This document shows positions 29,495-37,949 of a DNA stretch of 64,000 nt, in pieces. The stretch's first letter is position 1; each line of letters opens with the position of its first letter. The notes beneath the pieces were generated by a model. The model was given only the letters and a program-made list of their open reading frames with translations. It ran no database searches and had not been told where the DNA came from. The DNA lies in the NCBI RefSeq assembly GCF_001543205.1, contig NZ_CP014162.1:682001-746000 (forward strand), given 5' to 3'. The DNA is from Aerococcus urinaeequi. Its GTDB lineage: Bacteria; Bacillota; Bacilli; Lactobacillales; Aerococcaceae. A program made the translations under genes and the position numbers.

Positions 29495-30214
29495 CTATAC
29501 CATTGCCCCACCAAGATAAGCTTCTTGCACTTTCTCAGAAGTTAATAATTCTTGACCAGATCCTGATAATAAGATTTTACCAGTTTCCATAACGTAAGCA
29601 CGGTCAGAAATGCTTAATGCTTGCTTGGCATTTTGTTCAATCAATAGCACTGTTGTACCAGCTGCATTGATTTCCTCAATAATGTTGAAGATTTGTTGGA
29701 TGAATAATGGTGCTAATCCCATTGATGGTTCATCTAACAATAGTAATTTTGGCTTAGCCATTAAAGCTCTTGCCATGGCAACCATTTGTTGTTCCCCACC
29801 TGATAAAGTCGCTGCGTCTTGATTTAAACGCTCTTTAATGATTGGGAAGTATTCAAATGATTTTTCCATATCCTCTTTTAAGCCATCACGGTCTTTACGA
29901 GTGTAAGCGCCCATTAAAAGGTTTTCCTTAACTGACATCCCTTTAAATACGTGACGCCCTTCAGGCACTTGAGAAATGCCTGCTTTTACAATCTTCATTG
30001 CATTTGATTTTAGGATATCTTGTCCCTCATAAAGAATTTGACCACTTTTAGCTGGTTTGATACCTGAAATTGTCCGTAAGGTTGTGGATTTACCCGCACC
30101 ATTGGAACCGATTAGGGAAACAATTTCGCCTTGATTGACTTCAAAGCTAATCCCTTTAATCGCTTCAATCATGCCGTATGAGACTTTCAAATCTTTTACT
30201 TCTAACATTGTCAT
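29495..30214 (-). CDS. livF: Branched-chain amino acid ABC transporter ATPase LivF
   Basis: The 239-residue ATPase has Walker A GSNGAGKSTTLRTI, signature LSGGEQQMVAMARAL and Walker B LLLLDEPSMGLAP, with the H-loop region reading LIEQNAKQAL. The ending EAYLGG is typical of LivF. It pairs with LivG to energise LivHM. Fourth and last gene of livH-livM-livG-livF; the ATG follows GGAGG by ten bases. Confidence 0.93.
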   Translation of the reverse strand: MTMLEVKDLKVSYGMIEAIKGISFEVNQGEIVSLIGSNGAGKSTTLRTISGIKPAKSGQILYEGQDILKSNAMKIVKAGISQVPEGRHVFKGMSVKENLLMGAYTRKDRDGLKEDMEKSFEYFPIIKERLNQDAATLSGGEQQMVAMARALMAKPKLLLLDEPSMGLAPLFIQQIFNIIEEINAAGTTVLLIEQNAKQALSISDRAYVMETGKILLSGSGQELLTSEKVQEAYLGGAMV

Positions 30215-30217
30215 ATT

Positions 30218-30991
30218 TTACTCGCCTCCTAAGTATGCTTTGATAACCGCTGGATTACTTTGGATTTCACTAGGTGTACCGTGGGCGATCAATTTACCGT
30301 ATTCTAATACGTAGATACGTTCACACACATTCATTACTAGCGACATATCATGCTCGATAAGGACTACTGTAATGTCGAAATCTTTTTGAATTTGACGGAT
30401 TAATTCGGTTAAATTAGCTGTTTCATTTGGGTTCATCCCTGCAGCTGGTTCATCCAAGAATAAGATTTTTGGCTCAGTCGCTAAGGCACGAACGATTTCT
30501 AGACGACGTTGTTGACCATATGGCAAGTTTTTCGCTTTTTCATATAGTAAATCTTGAAGGTTAAAAATGCTTAGCAATTCGATTGCGCGTTCTTTTAATT
30601 CTTCTCGGTTTTTGTAGAAAGCTGGCGTACGCAAAACACTAGACAAGAAGCTAGCGCCGTGTTTAGTATGTAAAGCTACTAACACGTTGTCTAAAACAGT
30701 CAACTGACCAAATAAACGGATATTTTGAAAGGTTCTTGCTAAACCATAGCGGTTGATTTCACTTGGCTCTTTACCATTTAAAACCACGTCACCTTCGTCA
30801 GTTGATAATTTTACTTCACCTGAACTCGGCTCATAAACACCAGTCAGCAAGTTGAATAATGTCGTTTTACCTGCACCGTTAGGGCCGATAAGTCCAACTA
30901 ATTCATTCTTTTCTAAATCAATATTTACATTCGATACAGCGGCTAACCCGCCAAAATTTTTATTTAAATCTTTAATCGTCAATAATGACAT
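30218..30991 (-). CDS. livG: Branched-chain amino acid ABC transporter ATPase LivG
   Basis: The 257-residue ATPase has Walker A GPNGAGKTTLFNLLTG, the LivG-type signature LPYGQQRRLEIVRAL, Walker B ILFLDEPAAGMNP and a H-loop VVLIEHDMSLVM. The GLARTFQNIRLF motif (Q-loop) is a family mark. It forms the nucleotide-binding dimer with LivF. Three bases separate it from livF. Confidence 0.94.
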   Translation of the reverse strand: MSLLTIKDLNKNFGGLAAVSNVNIDLEKNELVGLIGPNGAGKTTLFNLLTGVYEPSSGEVKLSTDEGDVVLNGKEPSEINRYGLARTFQNIRLFGQLTVLDNVLVALHTKHGASFLSSVLRTPAFYKNREELKERAIELLSIFNLQDLLYEKAKNLPYGQQRRLEIVRALATEPKILFLDEPAAGMNPNETANLTELIRQIQKDFDITVVLIEHDMSLVMNVCERIYVLEYGKLIAHGTPSEIQSNPAVIKAYLGGE

Positions 30992-30993
30992 GG

Positions 30994-31980
30994 TTATGCC
31001 TCCTCTTTATCAGAATCTTTTTTCTTGCGGTTGAATAATTTACTGAATTGTAATTCAAAATCACCCATCAAACCTGATGGCTTGAATACCATGATGGCGA
31101 TAATCGCGATACCATATACAACCATACGTAATTGACCTAAAGGGGCTAAAACTGAGTTTAGTAGTCCTAAGGCAATTGCCGCAACGAATGAACCTGTTAC
31201 TGATCCGATACCACCGAATACAACGATAATTAGAACATCGATTGAACGTTGGAAAGTAAATTGTGATGGGTTGATTACTGAGAAGTAACCTGCGTATAAA
31301 GTACCTGCAATTGAAGCTGTTACAGCACCGATTACAAAGGCAATGATTTTATATTTAGTTGTTTTTACCCCAACAGATTCGGCAGCTATTTCATTTTCCC
31401 GAACGGCAATAGTAGCACGTCCTGGACTAGAGTGGATATAGTTTACAATTAATAATGTTGTTAAAACAATGAAGATAAATAAAGTAATCCAAGTTACGTT
31501 CATTGGAATACCTGAGATACCAGCAGCACCGTTAGTGATTTCCAAGTTTTGGATGATGATACGGATAATTTCAGAAGCCCCTAAAGTTGCAATCGCTAAG
31601 TAGTCACCTTTCAAACGTAAGGTAGGAACCCCTACGATTAAAGCGACGATAGCTGCTAAAACAGCCCCAGCAGCCATACCAGCATAGAAACCGATTGGTC
31701 CTGGAATTTGCGTTGAAAGGATGGCACCAACGTAGGCACCAATCGCCATAAACCCTGCGTGACCCAGCGAGAATTGTCCCGCATAGCCTACTACTAAGTT
31801 CAAGCCAACAGCTAGGATCATATTAATCCCAATTGTCACCATAATATTTTGATAGAACGACGTTACTAATCCCATTAAATAGGCTGCCATGATTAAGAAG
31901 AATAGTCCCAAAATCACACAAATCCAAGTAATTGTTGATTTAGTAAAGAAGTTTTTTGCCCATGATTCTTTTTTCATCAT
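30994..31980 (-). CDS. livM: Branched-chain amino acid ABC permease LivM
   Basis: The 328-residue permease has about nine transmembrane segments. Family motifs include VVGYAGQFSLGHAGFMAIGAYVGA near residue 63 and RLKGDYLAIATLGASEIIRI near 123, plus the GGIGSVTGSFVGA-like VVFGGIGSVTGSFVAA. It forms the pore with LivH. GGAGG precedes an ATGATG start. Confidence 0.94.
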   Translation of the reverse strand: MMKKESWAKNFFTKSTITWICVILGLFFLIMAAYLMGLVTSFYQNIMVTIGINMILAVGLNLVVGYAGQFSLGHAGFMAIGAYVGAILSTQIPGPIGFYAGMAAGAVLAAIVALIVGVPTLRLKGDYLAIATLGASEIIRIIIQNLEITNGAAGISGIPMNVTWITLFIFIVLTTLLIVNYIHSSPGRATIAVRENEIAAESVGVKTTKYKIIAFVIGAVTASIAGTLYAGYFSVINPSQFTFQRSIDVLIIVVFGGIGSVTGSFVAAIALGLLNSVLAPLGQLRMVVYGIAIIAIMVFKPSGLMGDFELQFSKLFNRKKKDSDKEEA

Positions 31981-31988
31981 ACACCCTC

Positions 31989-32867
31989 CTATACTTTCTC
32001 TTGTGTGCCTTTACCTAACAATCCGCTAGGTTTGAAGACTAAAATGATAATCAAAATGAAGTAAACCGCAGCGTCACGCCAAGTAGATAAACCAATCATA
32101 GATACCATTGATTCAACCACACCGATTAAAATACCACCTAACATGGCACCAGGAATTGATCCGATACCACCTAAAACAGCCGCTACGAAAGCTTTAATAC
32201 CTGGTGTTAGTCCCATAGTTGGCGAAATAGAATTATAGTAGATACCAACTAATACCCCACCAGCACCAGCTAAAGCCGATCCAATAGCGAAGGTAAAGGA
32301 AATGACATTATCTACTGAAATCCCCATTAAACGCGCTGCATCAGCATCTACAGATACTGCACGCATCCCTTGACCCATTTTTGTTTGACGAACAGTGTAT
32401 TGTAAGGCAATCATCAAGATAATCGTTACAATGAAGATCACTACTTGTTGTGTTGAAATCGTAAATAAACCTAAATCTAATGATAAGTTTGGTAATGATG
32501 TAGGGAAGGCACGTACTTCTGGTCCTACATAGTAGATCATAAAGTTTTGTAATAGGTAAGATACCCCTATTGCCGTAATTAAGGCTGCAATACGTGTTGA
32601 TTTACGTAAAGGTTTGTATGCCACACGCTCAATAATTACCCCTAAAATTGCTGTAAAAATCATTGTTAATATAAGTGCTAGAATAATATTCATCCCTAAC
32701 CCCGTAATTAACCAAAAACCAAAAAAGGCTCCAACCATATAAACATCACCGTGCGCGAAGTTAATCAAGCCGATAATTCCGTATACCATTGTATAACCTA
32801 AAGCCATAAGGGCATAAATACTACCCAAAGAGAGTCCGTTTACAAGCTGTTGCAAAAACATCTCCAT
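31989..32867 (-). CDS. livH: Branched-chain amino acid ABC permease LivH
   Basis: The 292-residue permease has about eight transmembrane segments. It shows ALGYTMVYGIIGLINFAHGDV near the N-terminus and VLGGIGSIPGAMLGGILIGV near residue 232, both hallmark LivH motifs. It is the first gene of the membrane operon. A good promoter lies about 200 bases upstream, separated from the binding-protein genes by a terminator-like hairpin. Confidence 0.94.
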   Translation of the reverse strand: MEMFLQQLVNGLSLGSIYALMALGYTMVYGIIGLINFAHGDVYMVGAFFGFWLITGLGMNIILALILTMIFTAILGVIIERVAYKPLRKSTRIAALITAIGVSYLLQNFMIYYVGPEVRAFPTSLPNLSLDLGLFTISTQQVVIFIVTIILMIALQYTVRQTKMGQGMRAVSVDADAARLMGISVDNVISFTFAIGSALAGAGGVLVGIYYNSISPTMGLTPGIKAFVAAVLGGIGSIPGAMLGGILIGVVESMVSMIGLSTWRDAAVYFILIIILVFKPSGLLGKGTQEKV

Positions 32868-33066
32868 TTATTTCACTTCCTTTTCCTTTTTTGAATACTT
32901 GTGAGTTGCCCCACGGCAAATATAATCCAACATTATATTTGTTCATCTTTATTAATAAAGTATGTATTTACTCATGTAACATTTAATATTTTCAACTTTT
33001 TGTCATCCCTGCCATTGCAGAAGTTGACCTAGTTACCGCAAATACCATAAGAATAAGACTGGTTTT

Positions 33067-33095
33067 ATTATAAGAATATGCCAATTCTTATGCAA
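33067..33095 (-). promoter_or_regulatory. Promoter of livHMGF
   Basis: TTGCAT (33095-33090) and TATAAT (33072-33067) spaced by 17 bases, on the minus strand. It gives a roughly 190-base leader before livH, in which I see no amino-acid-rich peptide like those upstream of the binding-protein genes. Confidence 0.7.
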
Positions 33096-33186
33096 TCTTT
33101 TTTAATAATTTTCTAATTTTGTTTTAAAACCGTAACACTTTTGACGATGTTAACGCTTTATTTCCTCATTATTCAACATAAAATAA

Positions 33187-33248
33187 GGGAAGTCCTAGTA
33201 TTAAAAAGACAAACATGTACAAAGTTTGCATTTCATCTAGAACTTCCC
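33187..33248 (-). terminator. Hairpin after the first binding-protein gene
   Basis: GGGAAGTTCTAG pairs with CTAGGACTTCCC around a loop that holds its own small stem (CAAAC/GTTTG), followed by TTATTTTATG. It probably ends or weakens read-through into livH. Confidence 0.6.
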
Positions 33249-33280
33249 AAATTTGTTTTTTATTAAATGGTCAGACTACT

Positions 33281-34477
33281 CTATTCACTCACGATGTCGT
33301 CTGGAGAGATTGTAGTAGAACCTACAACTTCACCTTCTTGCATTTCTAGAATGTAAGCTGTCTTGATTGGATTATGTTGGTCATCGAATGAGAATGTACC
33401 GGTCGCACCAGCAAATTCTTCTGTTTCTTCAATTGCAGCTGTTACTGCAGCTGGATCATCTGATCCTGCACGTTCAATAGCGTCAATCGCTAAGTTGGCA
33501 GCATCGTATCCTAAAGCAGCAAACATGTCTGGTGTTTTACCGTATTCAGCTTCGTACGCTTCAATAAACTCTGCCGTTGCTTCTGTTGACCCTTCACCAG
33601 TTGTATAGTGAGAAGTGTAGTAGAAGTCGGTTACATTTTCCGCACCCGCTAAATCAATAAACTCTTGGCTACCAAAACCATCTGGTGCCAGAATAACTGC
33701 ATCAATTCCCTTTTCACGTGCTTGTTTAACGATTGGACCACCCTCTGAATAGTAACCAGCTATAAAGATTACGTCCGGATCGTCAGAAGCGATGTTATTT
33801 AGGATTGAATTGAAGTCAGAATCACCTGCAATGTATGACTCATTTGCAACAATGTTTCCTTGGAATTCTTCTTCAAACGTAGCAGATAAGTTCTGTCCGT
33901 AATCAGTTGAATTATCTTGGATAATTGCGGCAGTTTCATAACCTTCACCATTAGCAAAACTTGCAAGTGCCGAACCTTGGAAAGCATCTTGGAAAGCTAC
34001 ACGGAAAACGTACTCTAATGTATTACCAGAACTATCAACTGTTAAGGTATCACCCGTCGCAGCTGGCGCAATCATTGGTATTTCAGCATTCGTTCCAGTT
34101 GGAATTTGTGCTTCAAATGCACCGGTTGTTGCTGGCCCGATAATCATTTGTACATTCTCTTCATCAATTAAGCGTGTTGCTGTATTGGCAGACTCATTTG
34201 GATCAGTACGGTTGTCAGCTTCAACATATTCGATCGTTTGACCGTTAATGCCACCAGCATCATTCGCCAGTTTAAAAGCTAATTTAACCCCTTCATTTGC
34301 CGGGCCACCATAGGCTGCACCAGCACCAGATAAGTCCCAGTTACCACCAATCTTGATAGTATCTCCGCTACTCTCGCTAGTTGAACTTGCATTGTTGGAT
34401 GTTTGCGTCACTGAACCACAGGCCGCCAACATCATTAAAGAACCCATTGTTAAAAGCATTTTTTTCATTTTCATCAT
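33281..34477 (-). CDS. Branched-chain amino acid binding lipoprotein LivJ, paralogue 1
   Basis: The 398-residue lipoprotein receptor has a signal peptide and lipobox (LMMLAACGS). The two-lobed periplasmic-binding fold of Leu/Ile/Val receptors follows: IKIGGNWDLSGAGAAYG, VEADNRTDPNESANTATRLI, MIIGPATTGAFEAQIP and AFQGSALASFANGEGYETAAII. It feeds the LivHMGF transporter. The start is ATG at 34477, five bases after GGAGG (34474 also possible). It has its own promoter, TTGCTT-17-TATACT at 34528-34556, and unlike its two paralogues no leader peptide is seen. Confidence 0.92.
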   Translation of the reverse strand: MMKMKKMLLTMGSLMMLAACGSVTQTSNNASSTSESSGDTIKIGGNWDLSGAGAAYGGPANEGVKLAFKLANDAGGINGQTIEYVEADNRTDPNESANTATRLIDEENVQMIIGPATTGAFEAQIPTGTNAEIPMIAPAATGDTLTVDSSGNTLEYVFRVAFQDAFQGSALASFANGEGYETAAIIQDNSTDYGQNLSATFEEEFQGNIVANESYIAGDSDFNSILNNIASDDPDVIFIAGYYSEGGPIVKQAREKGIDAVILAPDGFGSQEFIDLAGAENVTDFYYTSHYTTGEGSTEATAEFIEAYEAEYGKTPDMFAALGYDAANLAIDAIERAGSDDPAAVTAAIEETEEFAGATGTFSFDDQHNPIKTAYILEMQEGEVVGSTTISPDDIVSE

Positions 34478-34527
34478 AAATTCCTCCAAAATTTTATATT
34501 TGGAACAATAAAGATAAGACTAACATT

Positions 34528-34556
34528 AGTATAAGGTGGCTCTCCTCAAAAAGCAA
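34528..34556 (-). promoter_or_regulatory. Promoter of binding-protein gene 1
   Basis: TTGCTT (34556-34551), 17-base spacer, TATACT (34533-34528) on the minus strand, about 50 bases before the start codon. Confidence 0.6.
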
Positions 34557-34606
34557 TCGATTTTTAATTTTATTTTAATTTTTAAAAATTGTTTTATAGA
34601 TCAAAA

Positions 34607-35794
34607 TTAGTTGGCAACATCTTCCGGACTTACTGCTGAAGAACCTACCTCTTCACCATTTGCCATTTCGATGATGTAAGCAGTTTTCACTGGGTTGTGG
34701 TTTTCATCAAATGAGAAAGTACCAGTTACCCCTTCAAAGTCAGTTGTTTTAGCTAAGGCATCTGTGATCGCTTGACGGTCATCTTCGCCCGCACGTTCAG
34801 CTGCATCTGCTACTAAGTAAGCTGCATCATAACCTAAAGCATCAAACATGTTTGGTGCTGAACCGTATTCTTCTTTAAAGGCTTCAACGAATTCAGTTGT
34901 TTTATCAGTTGCACCTTCACCAGTTGTATAGTGAGCTGTGTAGTAGAAGTTATTTACGTTTTCAGCGCCAGCTAATTCAACGAATTCTTCAGCCCCGAAA
35001 CCATCTGGTGCTAAGATTGCTGATTCAATACCCATTTCACGGGCTTGTTTCACAATTGAACCACCTTCAGTGTAGTAACCAGCAATAAAGATTACATCCG
35101 GGTTCTTAGAAGCGATGTTATTTAAAATTGAGTTGAAGTCAGTATCACCTGAAACGTAAGATTCAGTTCCGACTACTTCACCTTCAAAGATGTCATCAAA
35201 CTCAGCTGCTAAGTTTTGACCGTAGTCAGAAGAGTTATCTTGGATGATTGCTGCAGTTTCGTAACCTTCTTGGTTAGCAAATTCCGCTAATACAGAACCT
35301 TGGAAAGCATCTTGGAATGGCACACGGAATACGTATTCCAGGACATTACCAGAGCTATCTAATGTTAATGAGTCACCTGTCGCAGCTGGTGCAACAATTG
35401 GCACACTTGCGTCAGTCGCTGTTTGGATTTGTGCTTCAGTTGAACCTGTTGTATCAGAACCCACTAAAACGGAGATGTTTTCTTCATCAATTAAACGAGC
35501 AGTTTGCGTAGTTGACTCAGTTGCATCTGACTTGTTGTCTACAGAGATGTAGTTCACATCTTTACCTAAGACACCACCATCTTCGTTGATTTCTTTAAAG
35601 GCTAAGGCTGCACCATCATTGATCGCAGTACCGTAAGCAGAAAAGGCACCTGATAAACCAAAGTTACCACCAACATTGAAAGTTTCGTTGTCTGCAGTGT
35701 TTGAAGCGCCTGAATTGCTAGTAGAAGTCGCAGCCCCACAAGCAGCTAAAGTGACGGTAGATAATAAAGTTAAAGCTAGTTTTTTAAATTTCAT
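34607..35794 (-). CDS. Branched-chain amino acid binding lipoprotein LivJ, paralogue 2 (Ile-attenuated)
   Basis: The 395-residue lipoprotein has signal peptide MKFKKLALTLLSTVTLAACG with lipobox TLAAC. The receptor domain is very like paralogues 1 and 3 (NVGGNFGLSGAFSAYG, SVDNKSDATESTTQTARLI, VLVGSDTTGSTEAQIQ). Differences cluster in the ligand-facing loops, so the three may differ in preference for Leu, Ile or Val. It lies behind an attenuator whose leader peptide ends in five Ile codons, which suggests expression rises when isoleucyl-tRNA is scarce. GGGGAGG precedes the ATG. Confidence 0.92.
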   Translation of the reverse strand: MKFKKLALTLLSTVTLAACGAATSTSNSGASNTADNETFNVGGNFGLSGAFSAYGTAINDGAALAFKEINEDGGVLGKDVNYISVDNKSDATESTTQTARLIDEENISVLVGSDTTGSTEAQIQTATDASVPIVAPAATGDSLTLDSSGNVLEYVFRVPFQDAFQGSVLAEFANQEGYETAAIIQDNSSDYGQNLAAEFDDIFEGEVVGTESYVSGDTDFNSILNNIASKNPDVIFIAGYYTEGGSIVKQAREMGIESAILAPDGFGAEEFVELAGAENVNNFYYTAHYTTGEGATDKTTEFVEAFKEEYGSAPNMFDALGYDAAYLVADAAERAGEDDRQAITDALAKTTDFEGVTGTFSFDENHNPVKTAYIIEMANGEEVGSSAVSPEDVAN

Positions 35795-35872
35795 CTATAT
35801 GTCCTCCCCAGAACGTAATTGATTTTAATTTTGCCTCATGTCCAAACCCAAGCGCTACATCATTATTTTCCA

Positions 35873-35968
35873 TAAAAAAAACGACAGCCTCTTCAGGACC
35901 GTCGTTCTAACCAAGGCCCCTCTTTAACGAGAAATAGGACCCTACATATTTGTAGAATCCCCTTAGTT
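35873..35968 (-). promoter_or_regulatory. Transcription attenuator before binding-protein gene 2 (isoleucine)
   Basis: After the Ile leader peptide comes a hairpin (CTACA/TGTAG, 35942-35955), the shared block TGTAGGGTCC and an intrinsic terminator: AACGAC...GTCGTT (35881-35906) then eight T. The RNA around the leader stop codon, AACTAAGG (35968-35961), can instead pair with CCTTGGTT (35916-35909) just before the terminator. This is the layout of a ribosome-mediated attenuator. Confidence 0.75.
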
Positions 35969-36046
35969 AATAATAATAATAATGTTGGCAAAGGTTGGCG
36001 AAACAGGACTATTGACATTGCAGGATTGTTTTACAGCTGTTTTCAT
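35963..36046 (-). CDS. Isoleucine leader peptide (27 residues, five consecutive Ile)
   Basis: A 27-codon frame begins MKTAVKQSCN and ends FANIIIIIN before TAA, with five ATT codons in a row. AAAGG lies about a dozen bases upstream of the ATG. A promoter (TTGTAA-17-TATATT, 36119-36091) is placed to transcribe it. A ribosome stalling on the Ile run for lack of Ile-tRNA would free the antiterminator pairing downstream. Confidence 0.8.
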   Translation of the reverse strand: MKTAVKQSCNVNSPVSPTFANIIIIIN

Positions 36047-36090
36047 CTTGTTTCACTACCTTTCTAATTTGTTCTTAATGAGTTGCTATT

Positions 36091-36119
36091 AATATAGCAG
36101 AGTTTTATAACGGTTACAA
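36091..36119 (-). promoter_or_regulatory. Promoter of the Ile leader and binding-protein gene 2
   Basis: TTGTAA (36119-36114), 17 bases, TATATT (36096-36091) on the minus strand, about 45 bases before the leader peptide ATG. Confidence 0.65.
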
Positions 36120-36183
36120 GCTATTTATTAAAATTTTGCTAGAAAATTCATATAATCTTTTTAACAAAGAAAAAGTACGAAAC

Positions 36184-37365
36184 TTATTCTGGCGCTACCG
36201 CTGTTGATCCAACTACTTCGTTATTTTGAATTTCTTGGATGTAAGCTGTTTTATTTGGCGTATGGTCATCTTTCATTGTAATAGCACCTGTTACTCCTTG
36301 GAAATCAGTTGTATTTGCTAAAGCTTCAGCAATCGCTTGATTATCTTCTGATTCAGCTTCTTCTACTGCGTTTGCGTATAGATAAACCGCATCATAACCT
36401 AAAGCAGCAAACTCATCTGGTGCTTTACCATAAGCCTCTTCAAAGGCTGCTGAGAATTCTTGAGAGGATTTTGAAGCATCTTCATCTGAGGCGAAATGAG
36501 ATACATAGTAGATGTCATTCATGTTTTCTTCACCCGCAAGTGAGCTCAACTCTTCTGAGGCCAAACCATCCGGTCCAACAATCGCTGCTTCAATACCCAT
36601 TTCACGGGCCTGTTTGATGATTGTTCCCGCTTCAGTATAGTAACCTGCAATGAAGATGACATCCGGATTTTTAGATTTAATATTCGTCAAGATAGAAGAG
36701 TAATCCGTATCTCCTGACACGTAAGATTCAGTTGCTACAACATCCCCTTCAAAAGCGCTTGTAAATTCGTCTGATAGAATTTGTCCGTAATCTGAAGAGT
36801 TATCTTGCATAACTGCTGCCGTTTTATATCCTTGGTCATTTGAAAAACGTGCAATCGCTCCCCCTTGGAAGGAGTTTAGGAAGGCTACTGAGAACCCATA
36901 TTCATAAGCTTCACCATTGGCATCTAAAGTTGCACCGTCACTTGTTACCGCTGGTCCGATGAAAGGTACTTGTGCTTGTGTTGCCGCATTAATTTGTGCC
37001 TGATAGTTAGCTGTTAACGAAGGTCCAACAATTGCTGATACGCCTTCTTCATCAATCAAACGCGCAGCAGCAGATGCTGATTCATTGGCATCAGATTTAT
37101 TATCTGCTTCAACATATTCAATTTGTTTACCATCAATACCACCTGCTTCATTAATCTCTTCAACAGCTAGCTTAGCTCCATTATTAATATCATTACCGTA
37201 ACCCGCCGCTGAACCAGTTAGTTCAAAGTTCCCACCGATTTTAACCGTATCTGAACTAGTATTTGAATTTGAGCTAGACGTTTGCGTTAAATTCCCACAA
37301 CCCGCAATCACCATTGTTGAAAGCAACATTACTGAGAAACGTTTAATACCTTTAATATTCATCAT
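36184..37365 (-). CDS. Branched-chain amino acid binding lipoprotein LivJ, paralogue 3 (Leu-attenuated)
   Basis: The 393-residue lipoprotein has signal peptide and lipobox (MVIAGCG), then the Leu/Ile/Val receptor fold (VKIGGNFELTGSAAGYG, VEADNKSDANESASAAARLI, AIVGPSLTANYQAQIN). It is the most divergent of the three paralogues: TTGxxEAQI is replaced by LTANYQAQI, and the loop after AFLNSFQGG differs, so specificity may have shifted. The start is ATG at 37365 (or 37362), five bases after GGAGG; an upstream TTG-like extension is not needed. It sits behind a leucine-rich leader attenuator. Confidence 0.92.
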   Translation of the reverse strand: MMNIKGIKRFSVMLLSTMVIAGCGNLTQTSSSNSNTSSDTVKIGGNFELTGSAAGYGNDINNGAKLAVEEINEAGGIDGKQIEYVEADNKSDANESASAAARLIDEEGVSAIVGPSLTANYQAQINAATQAQVPFIGPAVTSDGATLDANGEAYEYGFSVAFLNSFQGGAIARFSNDQGYKTAAVMQDNSSDYGQILSDEFTSAFEGDVVATESYVSGDTDYSSILTNIKSKNPDVIFIAGYYTEAGTIIKQAREMGIEAAIVGPDGLASEELSSLAGEENMNDIYYVSHFASDEDASKSSQEFSAAFEEAYGKAPDEFAALGYDAVYLYANAVEEAESEDNQAIAEALANTTDFQGVTGAITMKDDHTPNKTAYIQEIQNNEVVGSTAVAPE

Positions 37366-37512
37366 AAATCCTCCTATATTCACACTAAATATTTTATTAT
37401 TGAATTTTACAGATACCTTTTAGCCATTCATTAGGAAAAAGGCATTCATACCCTCAAAAACCATCTCTACGTTTTCATTACCCTCCTCTTTAATTAGCCC
37501 AAATTGAACCAA

Positions 37513-37620
37513 ATAAAAAAGCCAGCACTTCGTGAAATACGAACCACTGGCTAATTAGCTAGGCCCATATTTCATGAGAAAAAGGACCCTACATCATGTT
37601 GTAGAACCCTAACTAAGCTA
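37513..37620 (-). promoter_or_regulatory. Transcription attenuator before binding-protein gene 3 (leucine)
   Basis: Same layout as the isoleucine attenuator: hairpin CTACA/TGTAG, the block TGTAGGGTCCT, an alternative pairing of ATTAGCTTAG at the leader end with CTAGCTAAT, then terminator AGCCAG...CTGGCT (37521-37552) followed by six T. The two attenuators are clearly related by duplication. Confidence 0.75.
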
Positions 37621-37696
37621 ATAAAAGTAATAACGATGCGTAAGAATTACGAATTGGGCTTGAGGCCCAAACAGCCATTGATTGATCTTTATTCAT
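37613..37696 (-). CDS. Leucine leader peptide (27 residues, five consecutive Leu)
   Basis: A 27-codon frame begins MNKDQSMAVW and ends YASLLLLLA before TAG; the five Leu codons are TTA TTA CTT TTA TTA. AAGGAG lies nine bases before the ATG, so translation is well supported. The rest of the peptide is unlike the Ile leader though the length is identical. A likely -10 (TATAAT) lies near 37737-37732. Confidence 0.82.
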   Translation of the reverse strand: MNKDQSMAVWASSPIRNSYASLLLLLA

Positions 37697-37949
37697 GGTA
37701 CCTCGCTCCTTTTCGTTTTTCTGAGTTGATTATAATATACCAAATTAAATTCTAATAATAAAGTCTTATTTTAATCATTTTATAATTTTATTTTAAACCT
37801 ATTGACAGTATCCCCTAAATTGACTGTAACCGCTGTTATTAACACTTTTTTTGCTCGCTTTTACTCATTTATACATTTTTGATTCTATTTAGAAATCATG
37901 TACAAAAGCTTTGCTATACTTAGGTTAAAACAAACGGAGGAGTGAAGTT

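Noticed and set aside
32869-32934. 20-codon frame overlapping the livH start as a leader peptide
   Set aside because: It has no run of branched-chain amino acid codons, no terminator follows, and its overlap with the livH ATG looks accidental.
35873-37696. T-box riboswitches upstream of the receptor genes
   Set aside because: No T-box sequence (AGGGTGGNACCGCG-like) is present; both leaders have translated peptides with codon runs instead.
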